NCBI GenBank assembly: GCA_903772945.1 | Contig: CAICTM010000256.1 | Location: forward strand, 19,620 to 83,619 | DNA from: Seminavis robusta | Taxonomy: Eukaryota > Bacillariophyta > Bacillariophyceae > Naviculales > Naviculaceae | Reading direction: 5' to 3' | Length of the DNA stretch: 64,000 nucleotides | In this document: piece by piece, positions 43,275-54,564 of the stretch | Layout: every line of letters starts with the position of its first letter | How positions within the stretch are numbered: position 1 is the first letter of the stretch | Program-made: the position numbers and the translations under genes | Notes under the pieces: model-generated | Database searches by the model: none | Seen by the model: the letters and a program-made list of their open reading frames with translations, nothing else | Told to the model about the DNA's origin: nothing

Positions 43275-44639
43275 ATGATGATGATGATGCCTCACCTCTC
43301 AGTCCGACTTTTAGTTTTGTTTGCGGCTGTGCTTCTTGCCAGAGCCCAAACCCAAAATCCATTACAATTGCAAACGGTGCCCCCTGCTGGCACCATGACA
43401 GTAGCGCCAGGTTCCCACTTTTCCCCTGAAACCGCTGATCCTCAAGATTTGGAATGGTCAGGATGTGTTGATCCCAATGATCCTGACAGTTTGGTTCGAA
43501 TTGGCCAAAAAACAACCATTTGTGTTGTCTTGGGGTCCAGTACCAATTGGAATGCGGGAATACCGCCTGTGCATTACATTCGTCTTCCCTTTCAGCCCCA
43601 GGCAGACCAATATTCACGATTGCATGTTCCCAGTTGTAAGTATACTTATTCATTTTTTCACCTGTGTGGTATCCTACAGAACATGATTGTTGAGATTTCA
43701 TTTGTTCTTTCTTTCTTCATTTTTAAAACAGCCTACCAAGATCTACTCCTCACATTGGCCACCCGAATCTACAATGGAAACAATAATGTGACAATTCACG
43801 TAGCATCCCAAAAGGCATTATCAGATCAGAGATTGTGGTTTGACAACAACAAGAGCCTGCTCTTTCCCTACCTGAGTGCAATTATCAAGGTCAACCAAGG
43901 GGTAGTAGAACAGATATCCTGGGCCAATGACTGTCTTTTTTGCTCTGGAAATGAGGGTCAGTGCCAAGACAACCTGTATGACTTTGATGGCAACCTATTA
44001 CAATCTTCTTCCAGTGGGGCTTGTCCCGTGCAAGACGATGGCACGTATTCAGAGCTTCCCGACATTCCGTCCAGTTTGGGAGACACCTCACCGGCGCCTG
44101 ATACTACGGCGGCTCCTACTTCGTCCATTCCAAGCAGTAAGAGCATGTGTGCATCGTATGAGCTCAATAAGGATCGTTTGTCGCCATCGCCGTGCGACGT
44201 TGGAGTGTCGGTGGTTTGGACAGGTACCGACGCCGATGGAAACTCGTTGCAGTCCTTGGAAAATTCCAATTTTACTGCGTCCTGTGACAGGGGCATCCAG
44301 CATTATGAAGGAGCCAGGGTACTCAATGGATTCACGGCTGTTGTTATTCCCAGGCGAAATTTAACCACGGGCATACTTTTGCCCTTTGATACGGCTCAAC
44401 TGGAACCCATGACACAGGCAGATGTCAATTATTTTTCCACCGTTGTCAATGCAGGAGAAGAGAAGAATGGGTGTGGTGTGGAGAGTACCGATACCAGTCT
44501 TGGTGTCAGTACTGGTACCAGCACCGGTACCAGCACCAATACCAGTACCGGTACCACCACCAGTACTGGAAACCGGGCATTGGAATGGCTTGCCCTCATG
44601 ATTGTGATTGGTACTATGAGCCTGCTTGTCCTGATTTGA
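43275..44639 (+). CDS. Secreted, probably membrane-anchored lineage-specific protein (2 exons)
   Basis: Exons are 43275-43635 and 43732-44639 with a 96-bp GT-AG intron, giving 422 aa. The intron is a multiple of three and lacks stops, so retention would insert 32 residues without breaking the frame. The N-terminus MMMMMPHLSVRLLVLFAAVL ending LARA is a signal peptide. The body has several Cys pairs (WSGCVDPNDPDS, WANDCLFCSGNEGQCQDN, ESNFTASCDRG-type) and N-glycosylation sites (NFT, NLT). A Thr/Ser/Gly run (STGTSTGTSTNTSTGTTT) is followed by a C-terminal hydrophobic helix ending in LLVLI. That layout fits a GPI-anchored or single-pass surface protein. The family is not recognised. The tandem copy upstream is decayed. 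Confidence 0.85.
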   Translation: MMMMMPHLSVRLLVLFAAVLLARAQTQNPLQLQTVPPAGTMTVAPGSHFSPETADPQDLEWSGCVDPNDPDSLVRIGQKTTICVVLGSSTNWNAGIPPVHYIRLPFQPQADQYSRLHVPSCKYTYSFFHLCGILQNMIVEISFVLSFFIFKTAYQDLLLTLATRIYNGNNNVTIHVASQKALSDQRLWFDNNKSLLFPYLSAIIKVNQGVVEQISWANDCLFCSGNEGQCQDNLYDFDGNLLQSSSSGACPVQDDGTYSELPDIPSSLGDTSPAPDTTAAPTSSIPSSKSMCASYELNKDRLSPSPCDVGVSVVWTGTDADGNSLQSLENSNFTASCDRGIQHYEGARVLNGFTAVVIPRRNLTTGILLPFDTAQLEPMTQADVNYFSTVVNAGEEKNGCGVESTDTSLGVSTGTSTGTSTNTSTGTTTSTGNRALEWLALMIVIGTMSLLVLI

Positions 44640-45087
44640 AGACTTTTGCATGGTAACACAAGTAATCAGAATGACGTTTTCTGTACTGTATCCTCTTGTC
44701 GAGTTGCGTTGGCTGGATGCTTCTAAAGACCGAGATCTAACTCGCTAGCTAGTATACGTCTAGAATTCAGCCTATTACGTCCATGTAAGGAGCATCTAGC
44801 TTTGAGTTGGTTCTTGTTATGTAGTCTGAATACAATTTTACAGCTCGCTGGCTTTTATTAGTGACCCCTTTACCTCGAACAGCGCCACACAACTTCAACC
44901 AAGCAAGAATAAAAACTGACCGCCGACCACCAGAGTCACAGACGGAAAGAGCAAGAGCAAAGGGGCTCTCAAAAGGGGAAGGTCCCATGTACCTTTGCCA
45001 ATAAAACATCTTTATAGTTATTTATTCTTCCTCCTCTATCGTCTATTTTGTTTGGTCAAGAAAGTCATCTGCAATAAGCTTCGTGCC
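44640..45087. other. Intergenic, with a third copy of a short upstream element
   Basis: No gene. At 44837-44856 'tttacagctcgctggctttt' resembles sequences about 170-200 bp upstream of the two surface-protein copies (41449-41466 and 43074-43091). Confidence 0.5.
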
Positions 45088-46482
45088 ATGAGTGGAAATC
45101 CCAGCGAGATACCCCTGGCTGCCGGTACCGGTGGTGCTGCTACCGATACCGGTACCCATTTTGGAACATCCGTGGAGACCAACATTGATTCTAATTCTAC
45201 AAGACAGGGTGGAAGGCAAAGAGTAGCTGAGAATGGAACAGGAGCAACTTCATGTAATAACAAGGGAAGACGAGGAAGAAAGCCCAGAAGCAACAGTCCA
45301 ATGCCTGGCAAAAGATCTGATCACAACAGCACAAGGCCTACCGGAACTACCGGAACATCCAGACCCAAGCAACCAAGACCTGGAAACAACAGCAGACCCA
45401 AGAGCCATTCACCCAAAAGATCTCCAAGAAATACTTGTCCACAGCAACCTCAAGACCAAGAAAATTTCACTGACAATGACAATGAACCATCTAGTTCAGC
45501 AGAAGAACCTGACATGGAAAATGAGGATTGGAATGTGAAACCCACCAAATTGCTGTCCCCTCCTTCGCGCGGAGATGATCCCAATCAGACCAACAACAAA
45601 AACAGCACTACAGATGACCACATTTGCAACAATCGTCGTGGCAGACCCATTCAGTATCTAGAAGAGGAAGAATCCTGGTCTCTTCATCATCAGAATCTAG
45701 CAGAACAAGACCACGAAAAAGACAACACTACAGGTATGAAGGGGGTCTTTAAGAATACCCTGGGAAAGGTGAATCCCAAAAACCTAAACAACATTGGCAT
45801 GGCAGTGGTTGTCCAACCCACCAAAAATCTGGTCAACATGACTACCAAAAACCTAAAACAGATGGTACCGGTCTTGTCCAAGTCCAAAGAACAGCAACAC
45901 ACCACCGAACCAACAGACGACAATGCACAACCAGAGCAAGAGGAGGAGGAAATCACTCCAGAAACACCCACCAATGACGACGATCAGCAGGACAAAGATG
46001 ATTACCGAGACAACGTTGCCACGCGACGACGTCGCCGCAAACAAGAGCCCAATGGCAATGACGACGATGATCCCGACGGCGACCACGATCGAGAACGTCG
46101 TCGAGCCGCCGCGGCGGCGCGGACACGAGAACGACGGAATCAGCAGGGCACCTTGCGAACGGCCAGCAAAGCAGCAGCGGCCGAAGCAGCGGCGCGAGCT
46201 AGAATGCGAGCCCGTAAAAGATTTGTGCCGCACGACGACGAACAAAACAACAATCAAGAAACCCGGGCACGACGCTTGGCAGTGGTACGATCCGTCAGTA
46301 AAGACGCGGCGGCGCTGGCGGCACAGAGGATGCAACGCCGACGAAGAAATCCGCACAATGATGGCCGCGAAACGAAACCACAACAACAACAAGACAGCAA
46401 TCATGAAAGATTGAATCATAATACTGCAAAGAGTGGTTTCGAGAAGAAACGGAGCAATCGAAAATTGGTGGAAACGACATGA
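45088..46482 (+). CDS. Low-complexity charged protein, unrecognised
   Basis: The product is 464 aa. The frame is open further upstream but without ATG; 45088 (MSGNPSEIPLAAGTGG) is the first ATG. Composition is Asn/Gln/Asp/Arg-rich. A possible amphipathic segment lies in the middle (MKGVFKNTLGKVNPKNLNNI, then TKNLVNMTTKNLKQMV). A Glu/Asp stretch and a C-terminal Arg/Ala-rich helical region follow (RRRAAAAARTRERR, AAAEAAARARMRARKR), with two related repeats around (R)TASKAAAA and SVSKDAAALAAQ. The basic tail could bind nucleic acid or serve as a nuclear signal, which is inference only. No known domain. Confidence 0.65.
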   Translation: MSGNPSEIPLAAGTGGAATDTGTHFGTSVETNIDSNSTRQGGRQRVAENGTGATSCNNKGRRGRKPRSNSPMPGKRSDHNSTRPTGTTGTSRPKQPRPGNNSRPKSHSPKRSPRNTCPQQPQDQENFTDNDNEPSSSAEEPDMENEDWNVKPTKLLSPPSRGDDPNQTNNKNSTTDDHICNNRRGRPIQYLEEEESWSLHHQNLAEQDHEKDNTTGMKGVFKNTLGKVNPKNLNNIGMAVVVQPTKNLVNMTTKNLKQMVPVLSKSKEQQHTTEPTDDNAQPEQEEEEITPETPTNDDDQQDKDDYRDNVATRRRRRKQEPNGNDDDDPDGDHDRERRRAAAAARTRERRNQQGTLRTASKAAAAEAAARARMRARKRFVPHDDEQNNNQETRARRLAVVRSVSKDAAALAAQRMQRRRRNPHNDGRETKPQQQQDSNHERLNHNTAKSGFEKKRSNRKLVETT

Positions 46483-47534
46483 TTTCTTGCATGGGTGCAC
46501 AAACGGGGAAAAGAAGCACCAGCTTTGTCCGTCCGCATGGTGTTTACGAGTTTGCAAGTTTTGACTGTTGCACAGGTCCTCGCGTACGAAGGGAGCAATG
46601 GTTTTTCAGACCCAACACAGCTGCACGTGATCGAATGCGAGGGCGGGGATCGATCTGTTTGGGTCACCTACAATGGTTTAAGTGAATAGCTCTACTAGCT
46701 AGCTACTACTAGAGGGGAAGCACACTCATTGCTACCAAGTTCAGCCAGGCCCATAGACCTTACTTGGTTACTTGTTCACTTGCTGGCTTTGCAGTTGCAG
46801 CATTCATGGTGATTCAGTCATTGGTAGCATTGAAACGTGGAAAGACAATAGGTACAGTATCTACCGAGCGGCCAGCCTCAAGTCTACCAAACAATAGAAA
46901 CAAGCAATGATGAGATTGTCGCCTTACTACTTGCCGGCAATATAATCACCCCCCAGCCACAATTTTCCACCTCTTGGCTAGCTAGTAGCTATAGCCAGTA
47001 CAGTACGTAGCTGCTCAGACACAATGTGAGGAAACAAAGGCGCGGCCGATGGAGGGTTGCTTTCGAGTCCTCGGACTCAATGCACGATGAGATGGTTAGT
47101 AGCAATATAAACTTTGCACTTACGTCATTGCGGAGCACTTTTGGCTGAATGGTCAAAATGATACCGACAACACAATCGTTCCATTTGCTTAGGTTCACAT
47201 TCGATCGCGGTTACCTTTTGGTTCCTTTGCTTTCTGGCTTGTGACACTGCTAACTTCCTACGGTAGATGCTGGCTGGATCCTGCGCCAATGCACCGTTGT
47301 GGGCATCGTTCCCCCGCGATTGGAAAATGTTTTCTATTCCATCCTTGCCCAGAGTAGAGGTGCGCCCAAAGATCTTTTTTGGTGCGGTTCTGGGACTGAA
47401 AAGATCGCCAAAAACGATCAGCAAAAGATCCATGTTTGTTCTTTTCTCCGCACTGTGCAACTATTTACCCTCATCGAAAGCACACTCACGTCATAGATGT
47501 AAAGCAAACATATCCCACAGAAGAATCTAGCACC
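46483..47534. other. Intergenic, nothing recognised
   Basis: About 1 kb without supported coding sequence on either strand. CTAGCTAG runs occur near 46690 and 46980. Confidence 0.5.
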
Positions 47535-48158
47535 ATGGTAGCTATCGGAGTTCTGGCGAATCTCGTCAACAAGCACAACGATCTTCAGCATGCTGACGGA
47601 CATGGATCGTCGAAAGTCCGGCGCTCCTCTAGTACCAAGTTTGCTACCCCAACAGTGACTTCCACTATTCAGCGTCCCCTGCCCAGAGAGTTGAAGGCAG
47701 AAGACATCCATGTGCGGGTTACTGACCAGTTTTCCCGAGAAAGTAAAGAGAGGGGAGACGACTTCTTGCTGGCTCACAAAATTGCTGAAAGCCTGGAGGA
47801 TCTCATATACAGCTCCACTACGTTCAACTGCAGGAAAGATACAGCCAAGGTGGTGTTTGATATACAGGTTACTGCGGCTTCAACTGGGAGTCGTTGGAGT
47901 CGAAGTTGGAAGGGCGAGGTTGGTTTTGTTCGCTTGGGGTTGGATTTTTCGGTTTGTGATCAAACCGGACCAAACGATACCATCCTTAAGCATGGAAAAG
48001 TTGCATATATCAGTCCGCTGAAAGAGTCCAGGTTCAAACAGATGCGTGGCAGGGAATCGGGGGAGAAATCTTTATTGTCGGTCCTTCCCGTTGTTTCCCG
48101 ACAGCTGGTGAGCGAGTTGGAAATCGATACGACGTACACGTCGAAAGTGTTGGCGTGA
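47535..48158 (+). CDS. Tandem-pair protein A, function unknown
   Basis: The product is 207 aa, starting at 47535 (caccATGG context, MVAIGVLANLVN). It aligns end to end with the product of 48502-49140. Shared signatures are LPRELKAEDIHVRV / MPKGLKASDIFVKV, ERGDD, TAASTGSRWSRSWK / TDASTGSRWDRCWK, GFVRLGL / GFVRMGL, SPLKESRFKQ / DPLKDNKFKQ, SGEKSL / SGERAL, and LPVVSRQL / LPVISRQL. No signal peptide, membrane segment or known catalytic motif. The conserved 'STGSRW' and 'FKQ..G..SGE' blocks suggest a common folded domain. Confidence 0.8.
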   Translation: MVAIGVLANLVNKHNDLQHADGHGSSKVRRSSSTKFATPTVTSTIQRPLPRELKAEDIHVRVTDQFSRESKERGDDFLLAHKIAESLEDLIYSSTTFNCRKDTAKVVFDIQVTAASTGSRWSRSWKGEVGFVRLGLDFSVCDQTGPNDTILKHGKVAYISPLKESRFKQMRGRESGEKSLLSVLPVVSRQLVSELEIDTTYTSKVLA

Positions 48159-48440
48159 ATCGAATCTAGAAGATTGTGGCCTACCGACGGATAAGAATGG
48201 GAAGGAAGTTACAATCTAAATACATACTTGAATATCGAAACTACTGTATCTCAATACATCGTGGGTGGAAGGAGCTCATTGTTTTCCAGCGCTCATGGGG
48301 CCATCCAGCATAATATCTTTCATGCTTGAGACACGTTTCAAGTCCCCCAGGAGTCAACCAAGCCCGAATGAATGATTCAATCCATCCAATCAGTATTACG
48401 ATTGTCATCGCACAAAACTCCTTTCATAAACAAAACCCCA

Positions 48441-48470
48441 ACACAACACAACACAACACAACACAACACA
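48441..48470. repeat. (ACACA)n pentanucleotide run in a 5' leader
   Basis: Six uninterrupted ACACA units 32 bp before the ATG at 48502. It probably lies in the 5' untranslated leader of the second tandem-pair gene. Confidence 0.9.
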
Positions 48471-48501
48471 AGCAAAAACCAAAAAGTACCAAACAACAAC
48501 A

Positions 48502-49140
48502 ATGAGCGCAGCAGTTACTACTATCGGCCTTACTCACATGACCAACAAAGTTGCCTACCGAAGGTTTGAAATTGATCAAGACAAAAAACTCCGGGCACTT
48601 GGCCTAGATGACAGCATCAACCTGTCAATACCCCAGGTCTCCTCCAGCCTTCGCCGAGAGATGCCAAAGGGGCTCAAGGCGAGTGATATCTTTGTGAAAG
48701 TCACTGTAACACTCAGCAAGGCAGGCCATGAACGGGGTGACGATGAAGAATTGGCAGCCAAGATTGCCCAAGACTTGAAAGGGCACTGCTTCAACTCTAC
48801 ATCCTTTGCCAAGTCTGAAAGTAATGCCAAGCTTGTCATGGATATTGTCATCACAGATGCCTCTACTGGAAGCCGTTGGGACAGATGCTGGAAGAATGAT
48901 TTGGGATTTGTGAGGATGGGATTGAAGTTCTCAATGTACGATCCAAGCGAAGAAGCATGCCCAATCATAAAAATGGGCAAGATTGTCTATGTTGATCCCT
49001 TAAAAGACAACAAGTTCAAGCAGCGATGTGGCAAGAACTCAGGTGAGAGGGCTTTGCAGAAAGTTCTCCCAGTGATTTCCAGGCAGCTGATCAATGCGAT
49101 CAACCTGGACGTCTCTATGGGCAACCCAGATTTGGCATAG
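48502..49140 (+). CDS. Tandem-pair protein B, function unknown
   Basis: The product is 212 aa, starting at 48502 after a purine-rich leader (aacaacaacaATG). It is the paralogue of the gene 344 bp upstream in the same orientation, arising by tandem duplication. Both keep all shared blocks (STGSRW, GFVR.GL, FKQ, SGE, LPV.SRQL) while the N-terminal 40 residues differ, so both copies appear to be under constraint. The family is not recognised. Confidence 0.8.
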   Translation: MSAAVTTIGLTHMTNKVAYRRFEIDQDKKLRALGLDDSINLSIPQVSSSLRREMPKGLKASDIFVKVTVTLSKAGHERGDDEELAAKIAQDLKGHCFNSTSFAKSESNAKLVMDIVITDASTGSRWDRCWKNDLGFVRMGLKFSMYDPSEEACPIIKMGKIVYVDPLKDNKFKQRCGKNSGERALQKVLPVISRQLINAINLDVSMGNPDLA

Positions 49141-49809
49141 CAAATAGTGCCCATACAGTTTGACCTAGCTAGTCATTCAATAAGCCTTAGCTATATTACA
49201 GCAAGCTAGCAAAGTATTCCCCATAGATAGATGTTGTTGTAGCGTATACAGGCAGGTGGCATGCAGTGAATAGTTACGGGGGTAACCGGAACTTTTGCCC
49301 CCCTCTACATCGTAGCCCCCATTACATTGTAGATAGCGCAAATTTTAGTTTGGCTGAGAAATTGACAAATCAAAACCATGGTCAATCGTCGTCGACGACC
49401 TCCGCTCCATGACACTCCGGAGACTGAATACTCCAAGAGACGCCGCAATCAGATCGAGTTTGGTGTCGGAGCAGCCATGTTGCAACCACGTTGCATGTTC
49501 CAAGCAAGAGCTAGCTGGCTGTGGCGCTCAATCTGCTTCTCATGACATGGAGGATGGACGTACGGTACCAGTACGCACACTGTCTCTTATTGTCACTGTA
49601 GATGGCAAGCACGAAGAATGAGGAAAGAAGCAAGCCCACACGAACTGACATAGCGGTAACCTCCTCAAGAATCTAAAGAAAGCTAGCTAGAAAGAAGCTA
49701 GCCACCGAACGGAAACTGGTTTGATGTTCGCAGACACTTATCTTACTAGTATATTTCGATCGACCAGCCAGTAATTGCGCCCGGACCGTATGGCTCATAA
49801 CATCAGAAG
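49141..49809. other. Intergenic; may hide a 5' exon of the receptor gene
   Basis: No supported gene. The downstream receptor lacks a signal peptide, so an upstream exon could lie here or further left. I found no convincing leader with a matching donor site. Confidence 0.4.
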
Positions 49810-52565
49810 ATGGATATGAACACGACGAATGGGCACGAAGACGGCGCTCCCACGTACATCAAGACTTTGGTGGATCAAGATGGACAAGTAGTACGACGCC
49901 AAGGCCACTTGCTGTCCCTGATGGGATTCACCCAACAACAGAGAAGCAGTAGAGATGAGCGTTACATTGACACCAAGTTCATGGACATTACCGTCAGTGC
50001 TTTCTTGGCATGGAAGGACTTGGAGGAGAGACGAGGTCACATTCTGCCACACCTGCCATCCTTGCTGCAAGGCTGCAACTTTCACTGGACGCTGGAGATT
50101 AGAGACCCACAGTTCTCCCGAGCCCAAGCCGTAAGACAAGCATTGGCAGCTACATTGCTGCATCGTAGATATCATCAAGATCAGCAACACCCCTTTGCCG
50201 TGGTGGGACCCTTGTTTTCCTCCGTGACAGAAACTGCCAATGCCTTGCTGGCGGGGGGCATGGGAGTGGCGCAAATCAGTGGAGAAGCAAACAGTGCCGC
50301 TCTCAACGGAGCTCCATTGTTTTCAAGAACTGTCCCAAACAGTCATGTTCAGGCACAAGCAATGACGGCCTACCTCAAAAGACAGAACATTACAAGAGTG
50401 GCTAATCTGTACTATGTCGATGATACATTTGGCATTGAATTCAATGCGGATCTGCAAGAAATGGCCAAGCAACATGACATCAAGGTACTGCGCTTTGCCA
50501 TGCAACGACACAAGACGCTCGAGACGCTGCGCAAGCTCAAAGCATCCGACGTACGATACGTCGTGGCCGTATTGGAGGATACAGACTACAAGGATGTAGC
50601 TCGCATAGCCTACCGACAAGATGTAATGGGGCATCCCGACTATGCATGGTTCTTGCTCGGATTTTCCGACATGGCTCATCGACAATTTGCCGTTCCCACC
50701 AATGATCCAGACTTGGCCAAGGCACTTCATGGAGTGGGAGTCGTTCATCTACATCTCGACCAACATACCGCCTTCAACGTGGCACTCCATCAATTTGCAA
50801 ACTCCAAACCACTCCAACAATCCATGATTTCCAGGATCAAGACCGGCAATACCAATGATGAGTCATCATCGCATGCGCAGGCAATGTTCCAAAACTATAC
50901 CTTTGGAACCACAAATCTACTGCAACAGTTCCAGTATTACACATACGATGCCGTCATTGCTCTCGGTCTTGCAGCGTGCCAAACTCCCGGAAACTTTACC
51001 GGCCAACAATTGCATGAATCGCTGCTCCAACTAGAGTTTCAAGGAGTTTCGGGACTTGTCAGCTTTGACCCCACGACAGGAACACGATCCTCCAACTCTA
51101 CCATGATTCACGTCACCAATATTCTGCTCTCCGAGAAGCGGTCTACAGCCGCACAGTTTCAATACGAGTCACATCTCGTGGCCACCATTACAGGAGACCA
51201 AGTTACGCAGCAATCATCATTATTTGTCTACAGCAGCAACTCCACAATTGCTCCACAGGTATTTCCCACCATGACAAACCACAACTACAATCTGATACCA
51301 CTCGGTCTACAGATTCTTGGTCTTGTCTTGGGAGCAATCGTGATCCTTCTCTCCACGGTATTCTTTGCATGGACTGTGCGCAATCGAAACAAGTTCGTGG
51401 TGACTTGCTCCCAGCCAATCTTCCTCTTGCAGGTAAGAAAGGTGTGCAGGCTGATTGAGCCATTGATTGAATGATGCCATACCTGCAACCATGCTCACAC
51501 GAATTGCTTTCGTTCACCAAAAGCTCTGCAGTGGGACCATTGTCATGGCTCTAGCCATTGTCCCACTGAGCTTTCAAGGAGAGGAATCTTCACCTCGGTT
51601 GAACATGGCCTGCATGAGTGTTCCATGGCTCTTCTTTCTGGGTTTTGCCACTGCCATCGCTGCAATCTTGAGTAAAACCTGGAGGCTGGTAAGCACAGTG
51701 CACTAGCTAGCTAGGTCGAATACTATACGCTTCCTTGACCCATCCTCCTCACGCTTTCTGCTGTCCTCGACACTGTTAGGAGCAAATCATGAACGGAGCC
51801 ACGACGTTTCGACGAGTCACGGTGGAACCTCTGGATGTGGCCAAACCCTTTGCCATACTCATCATTTGGAATGCAACCATGCTCACTGCCTGGACAATCC
51901 TTGCTCCCATCGAGTATGAGCGCATCTCAGTGAACAACTATGACATGTTTGGTCGCAACATTGAATCGTATGGGGCTTGCCGGTCCACCCACCAAGAGCT
52001 CTCCTGGTTGTTTTCGGCCTTGATCATGGCGGCTGACGTACTCATTGTCCTTTTCACCTGCCACAAGTGCTACAAAGTCAGGCACAAGTCTACATACTAC
52101 GTCGATACGAGTTCGCTGGGTTGGTCTGCAGCCAGTTTGTTGGAAACTGCCATTGTTTTTGGACCATTTCTTATAGCGGCACGCGACAACCCGTCCGCAG
52201 ACTTTATGGCCACTTCGAGTGTGATTGTCATTACCTGTCTGTCCTTCCTCCTACCCATATTTCTTCCCAAAGTCTACAGACAAAACGCTCAATACGGTGA
52301 CGCCCAGCAAGACGAACGCAACAAGAAAGACTTGGCTCATTGGCTCGCCACTATGCAAGAAGAGGGTGGTGGCTGTGACTTGGAATCGGTCTCTAGTAGA
52401 CGAGGCAGAATGACCATCGTACGGCTAGACTCTGGTGCCGACGGCGTCAGCTCTGGCGCAAGTCTGGGGTCAGAGTCCTACCGATCTCAAAAATCACAGA
52501 GGCACCAGAAAAAGGTGGTCATGGGGCCAACCTTCATGCGAGAATGGACTCCACAGGCAGCTTGA
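49810..52565 (+). CDS. Class C GPCR (GABA-B/metabotropic-like receptor), 3 exons
   Basis: Exons are 49810-51432, 51524-51688 and 51780-52565, with two 91-bp GT-AG introns in phase 0, giving 857 aa. Residues about 50-460 form a periplasmic-binding-protein-like ligand domain (FAVVGPLFSSVTETANALLA, AQISGEANSAAL, LYYVDDTFGIEFNADL). The seven-helix region begins at IPLGLQILGLVLGAIVILL. It carries class C landmarks: SQPIFLLQ joined to LCSGTIVMALAIVPL, then LNMACMSVPWLFFLGFA, KTWRLEQIMNGATTFRRVTV and ITCLSFLLPIFLPKVY. The cytosolic tail is Ser/Arg-rich. Such receptors sense amino-acid-like ligands and couple to G proteins. The odd point is that no signal peptide precedes the ligand domain, so a 5' exon may be missing or the leader is atypical. 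Confidence 0.88.
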
Positions 52566-54564
52566 TTGTCCGTGCAGCCATCAACATGTGTCAATAAGCC
52601 GAGGACCTTGGCCGGGTGCGAGCTGAAGGACATGGACTCGCATTGACATTCGAGGTCTATGAGATGGGTAATCCAGGCGCCTTCAACAAACCTCAGCTGC
52701 GAAGCAAGAACGTGGTTCTTGGTACTGTACATGTACGAGAGACGAGTGAGACCGATGTAGCCTCCTCCGAGGCGAGACACGGTGTGCACCGCCACGAAGG
52801 CTCACTCATACAGCAACATAAAGGAGAACCAGCTGCGTAGCTTTAGCTACCGGTACATGCTCGAGGATTCAACGTCTTCAACTCGGACGAGCCTAGACGC
52901 AGCGAACTAGCTGGCGCCCTCGCCATTGCACCATACAATGCTATTGGATGCGAGCTCTTTCTTGATCGGTCAGAACGTGCAGTTCAGCGGGTTGACCTAC
53001 CCTAATGTACTTGTACGAGTAGCTAAGCAGTTTACCGTCCAGAACACGTTCGTTTTTGAAGTCAACGATCTGAAATCAAGGTGATCAGACCATGGGAGTC
53101 TTGGAAGCGCTGATCTACTAGCAATGCCGGGCCTGATTGCTTCGGCTTGGGTTGGTACCGGTACCATGGTAATCCCACAAAGGCCAGGTGTTGACATTAT
53201 CATGAACGAAACTAGTTGAGACAACCTGAACCAGCAAGAGCAACGATATACATTGAAACCAGCAATGTTGCTTGTAGCCACCATACTTCAGAGCTATTAT
53301 TCAAGCTCAATGACATCCCTTCTGTGCTTCTTTTCTTTGGAACAAATCTTGGCACACACTGGCTGACGCTAGGTGACCGCCGTCAAAACCATCGATGAAC
53401 CCTTGCTGTACCGGGACAGTACCGGTAGCCTGGGTTCTCAGAAACGAACCAAGTATTCTCGCATTTCGACTTCGTAGCGATAGTAGCCTTCGCCGTTTCA
53501 GGGAATGTGAACTGGTCCGTACGTACATTTGACGATAGGAGTGTATGGAATGCAGTGGTGGCTGCAGTGGCCCAGCAATGGGCGGATGATCAGGACAAGC
53601 AAAAAGCCATTCGTATGGGTGGCCGGGAGTGTCAAGAATACCGGTATGATGGAAGATGTGTGTCTGTATTCAATGAAACTATAGCTAGTAGAGCCCTTCG
53701 CATTCCGAGGGATTCGAATCACTGACAATGCTGGACATCTTTGGCCACTGTCTGCTATGACATGTATGTTTCTTCAACGCAAATCACAGGCAACTCTTAA
53801 AAGGCTGTTTCAGGCACCTGAGCTGACTGTAGATGCATGATTGCCTCCCCTACCAAAAGCTGCATTCTCAAAGTCTTGATCTTCCTCTCGTGAGCCACCT
53901 ACCGTAGCTACACGTAGAAACCGAGGTTTCAATACAATAGCTCTAGCTAGCTAGAGGAAGGAAATAGACGTAGTGTACCGCTACCGCACGATGGTGGTTG
54001 GCGGATCTTTGCTCGTCGTGTGTGTTGTGGAGTCGAGTGAGTCGAGTTGAGTCCGTACACGTGCGGCAGCGGTACCAAAAGCGTACCGGTTCCCTGCCGT
54101 TTTGAAAGAACACCTGAATGGTTGAAGGGTCTTCTTTTTGGTCTTGTTAGAAGGAAAAGGAGAAGGGAGTATAATAAATAGAGTAAACTCTGGCTTGTCT
54201 GGTGAGTTCTGGTGCAAGGAGCTCTATTCATTTGAAAATACAATGACCGGATTGGAGAATACGAGAACTTATCATCTACGGCAAGGTGAATTGGGAGAGC
54301 TCATGTTCAGTAAAGCCCAACTTGAGACCAGGGCTCATTACGATAAGTGACAGCTTTCCTTTCAACACAACTTACTTGGTGACTGCAGCTGTGACTGCGC
54401 AACACATACTGCCAGACTGCCAGTCCAAGTATTATCATCAGTAGTATCGACTGAAACACAAACAACCATCGACTGAACTTCCCCAGAACCGCAAACAACC
54501 ATCCAAGGCAGTTTTTCCACATACACAGCCACACCAAGCCGCTTCAAACATAAACGAAGGTACC
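52566..54564. other. 2-kb intergenic region, no supported gene
   Basis: Scattered short frames on both strands have no recognisable protein character. 'ggtaccggtaccatgg'-type palindromes lie near 53155, and CTAGCTAG near 53943. Confidence 0.45.

Noticed and set aside
49378-49542. Small Arg-rich frame upstream of the receptor as its missing signal exon
   Set aside because: The peptide (MVNRRRRPPLHD..) is not a signal peptide and ends at a stop without a usable donor site.
53507-53725. Forward 72-codon frame in the 2-kb gap
   Set aside because: Composition is fair but it has no motif, no neighbour and no paralogue. It is not distinguishable from chance.
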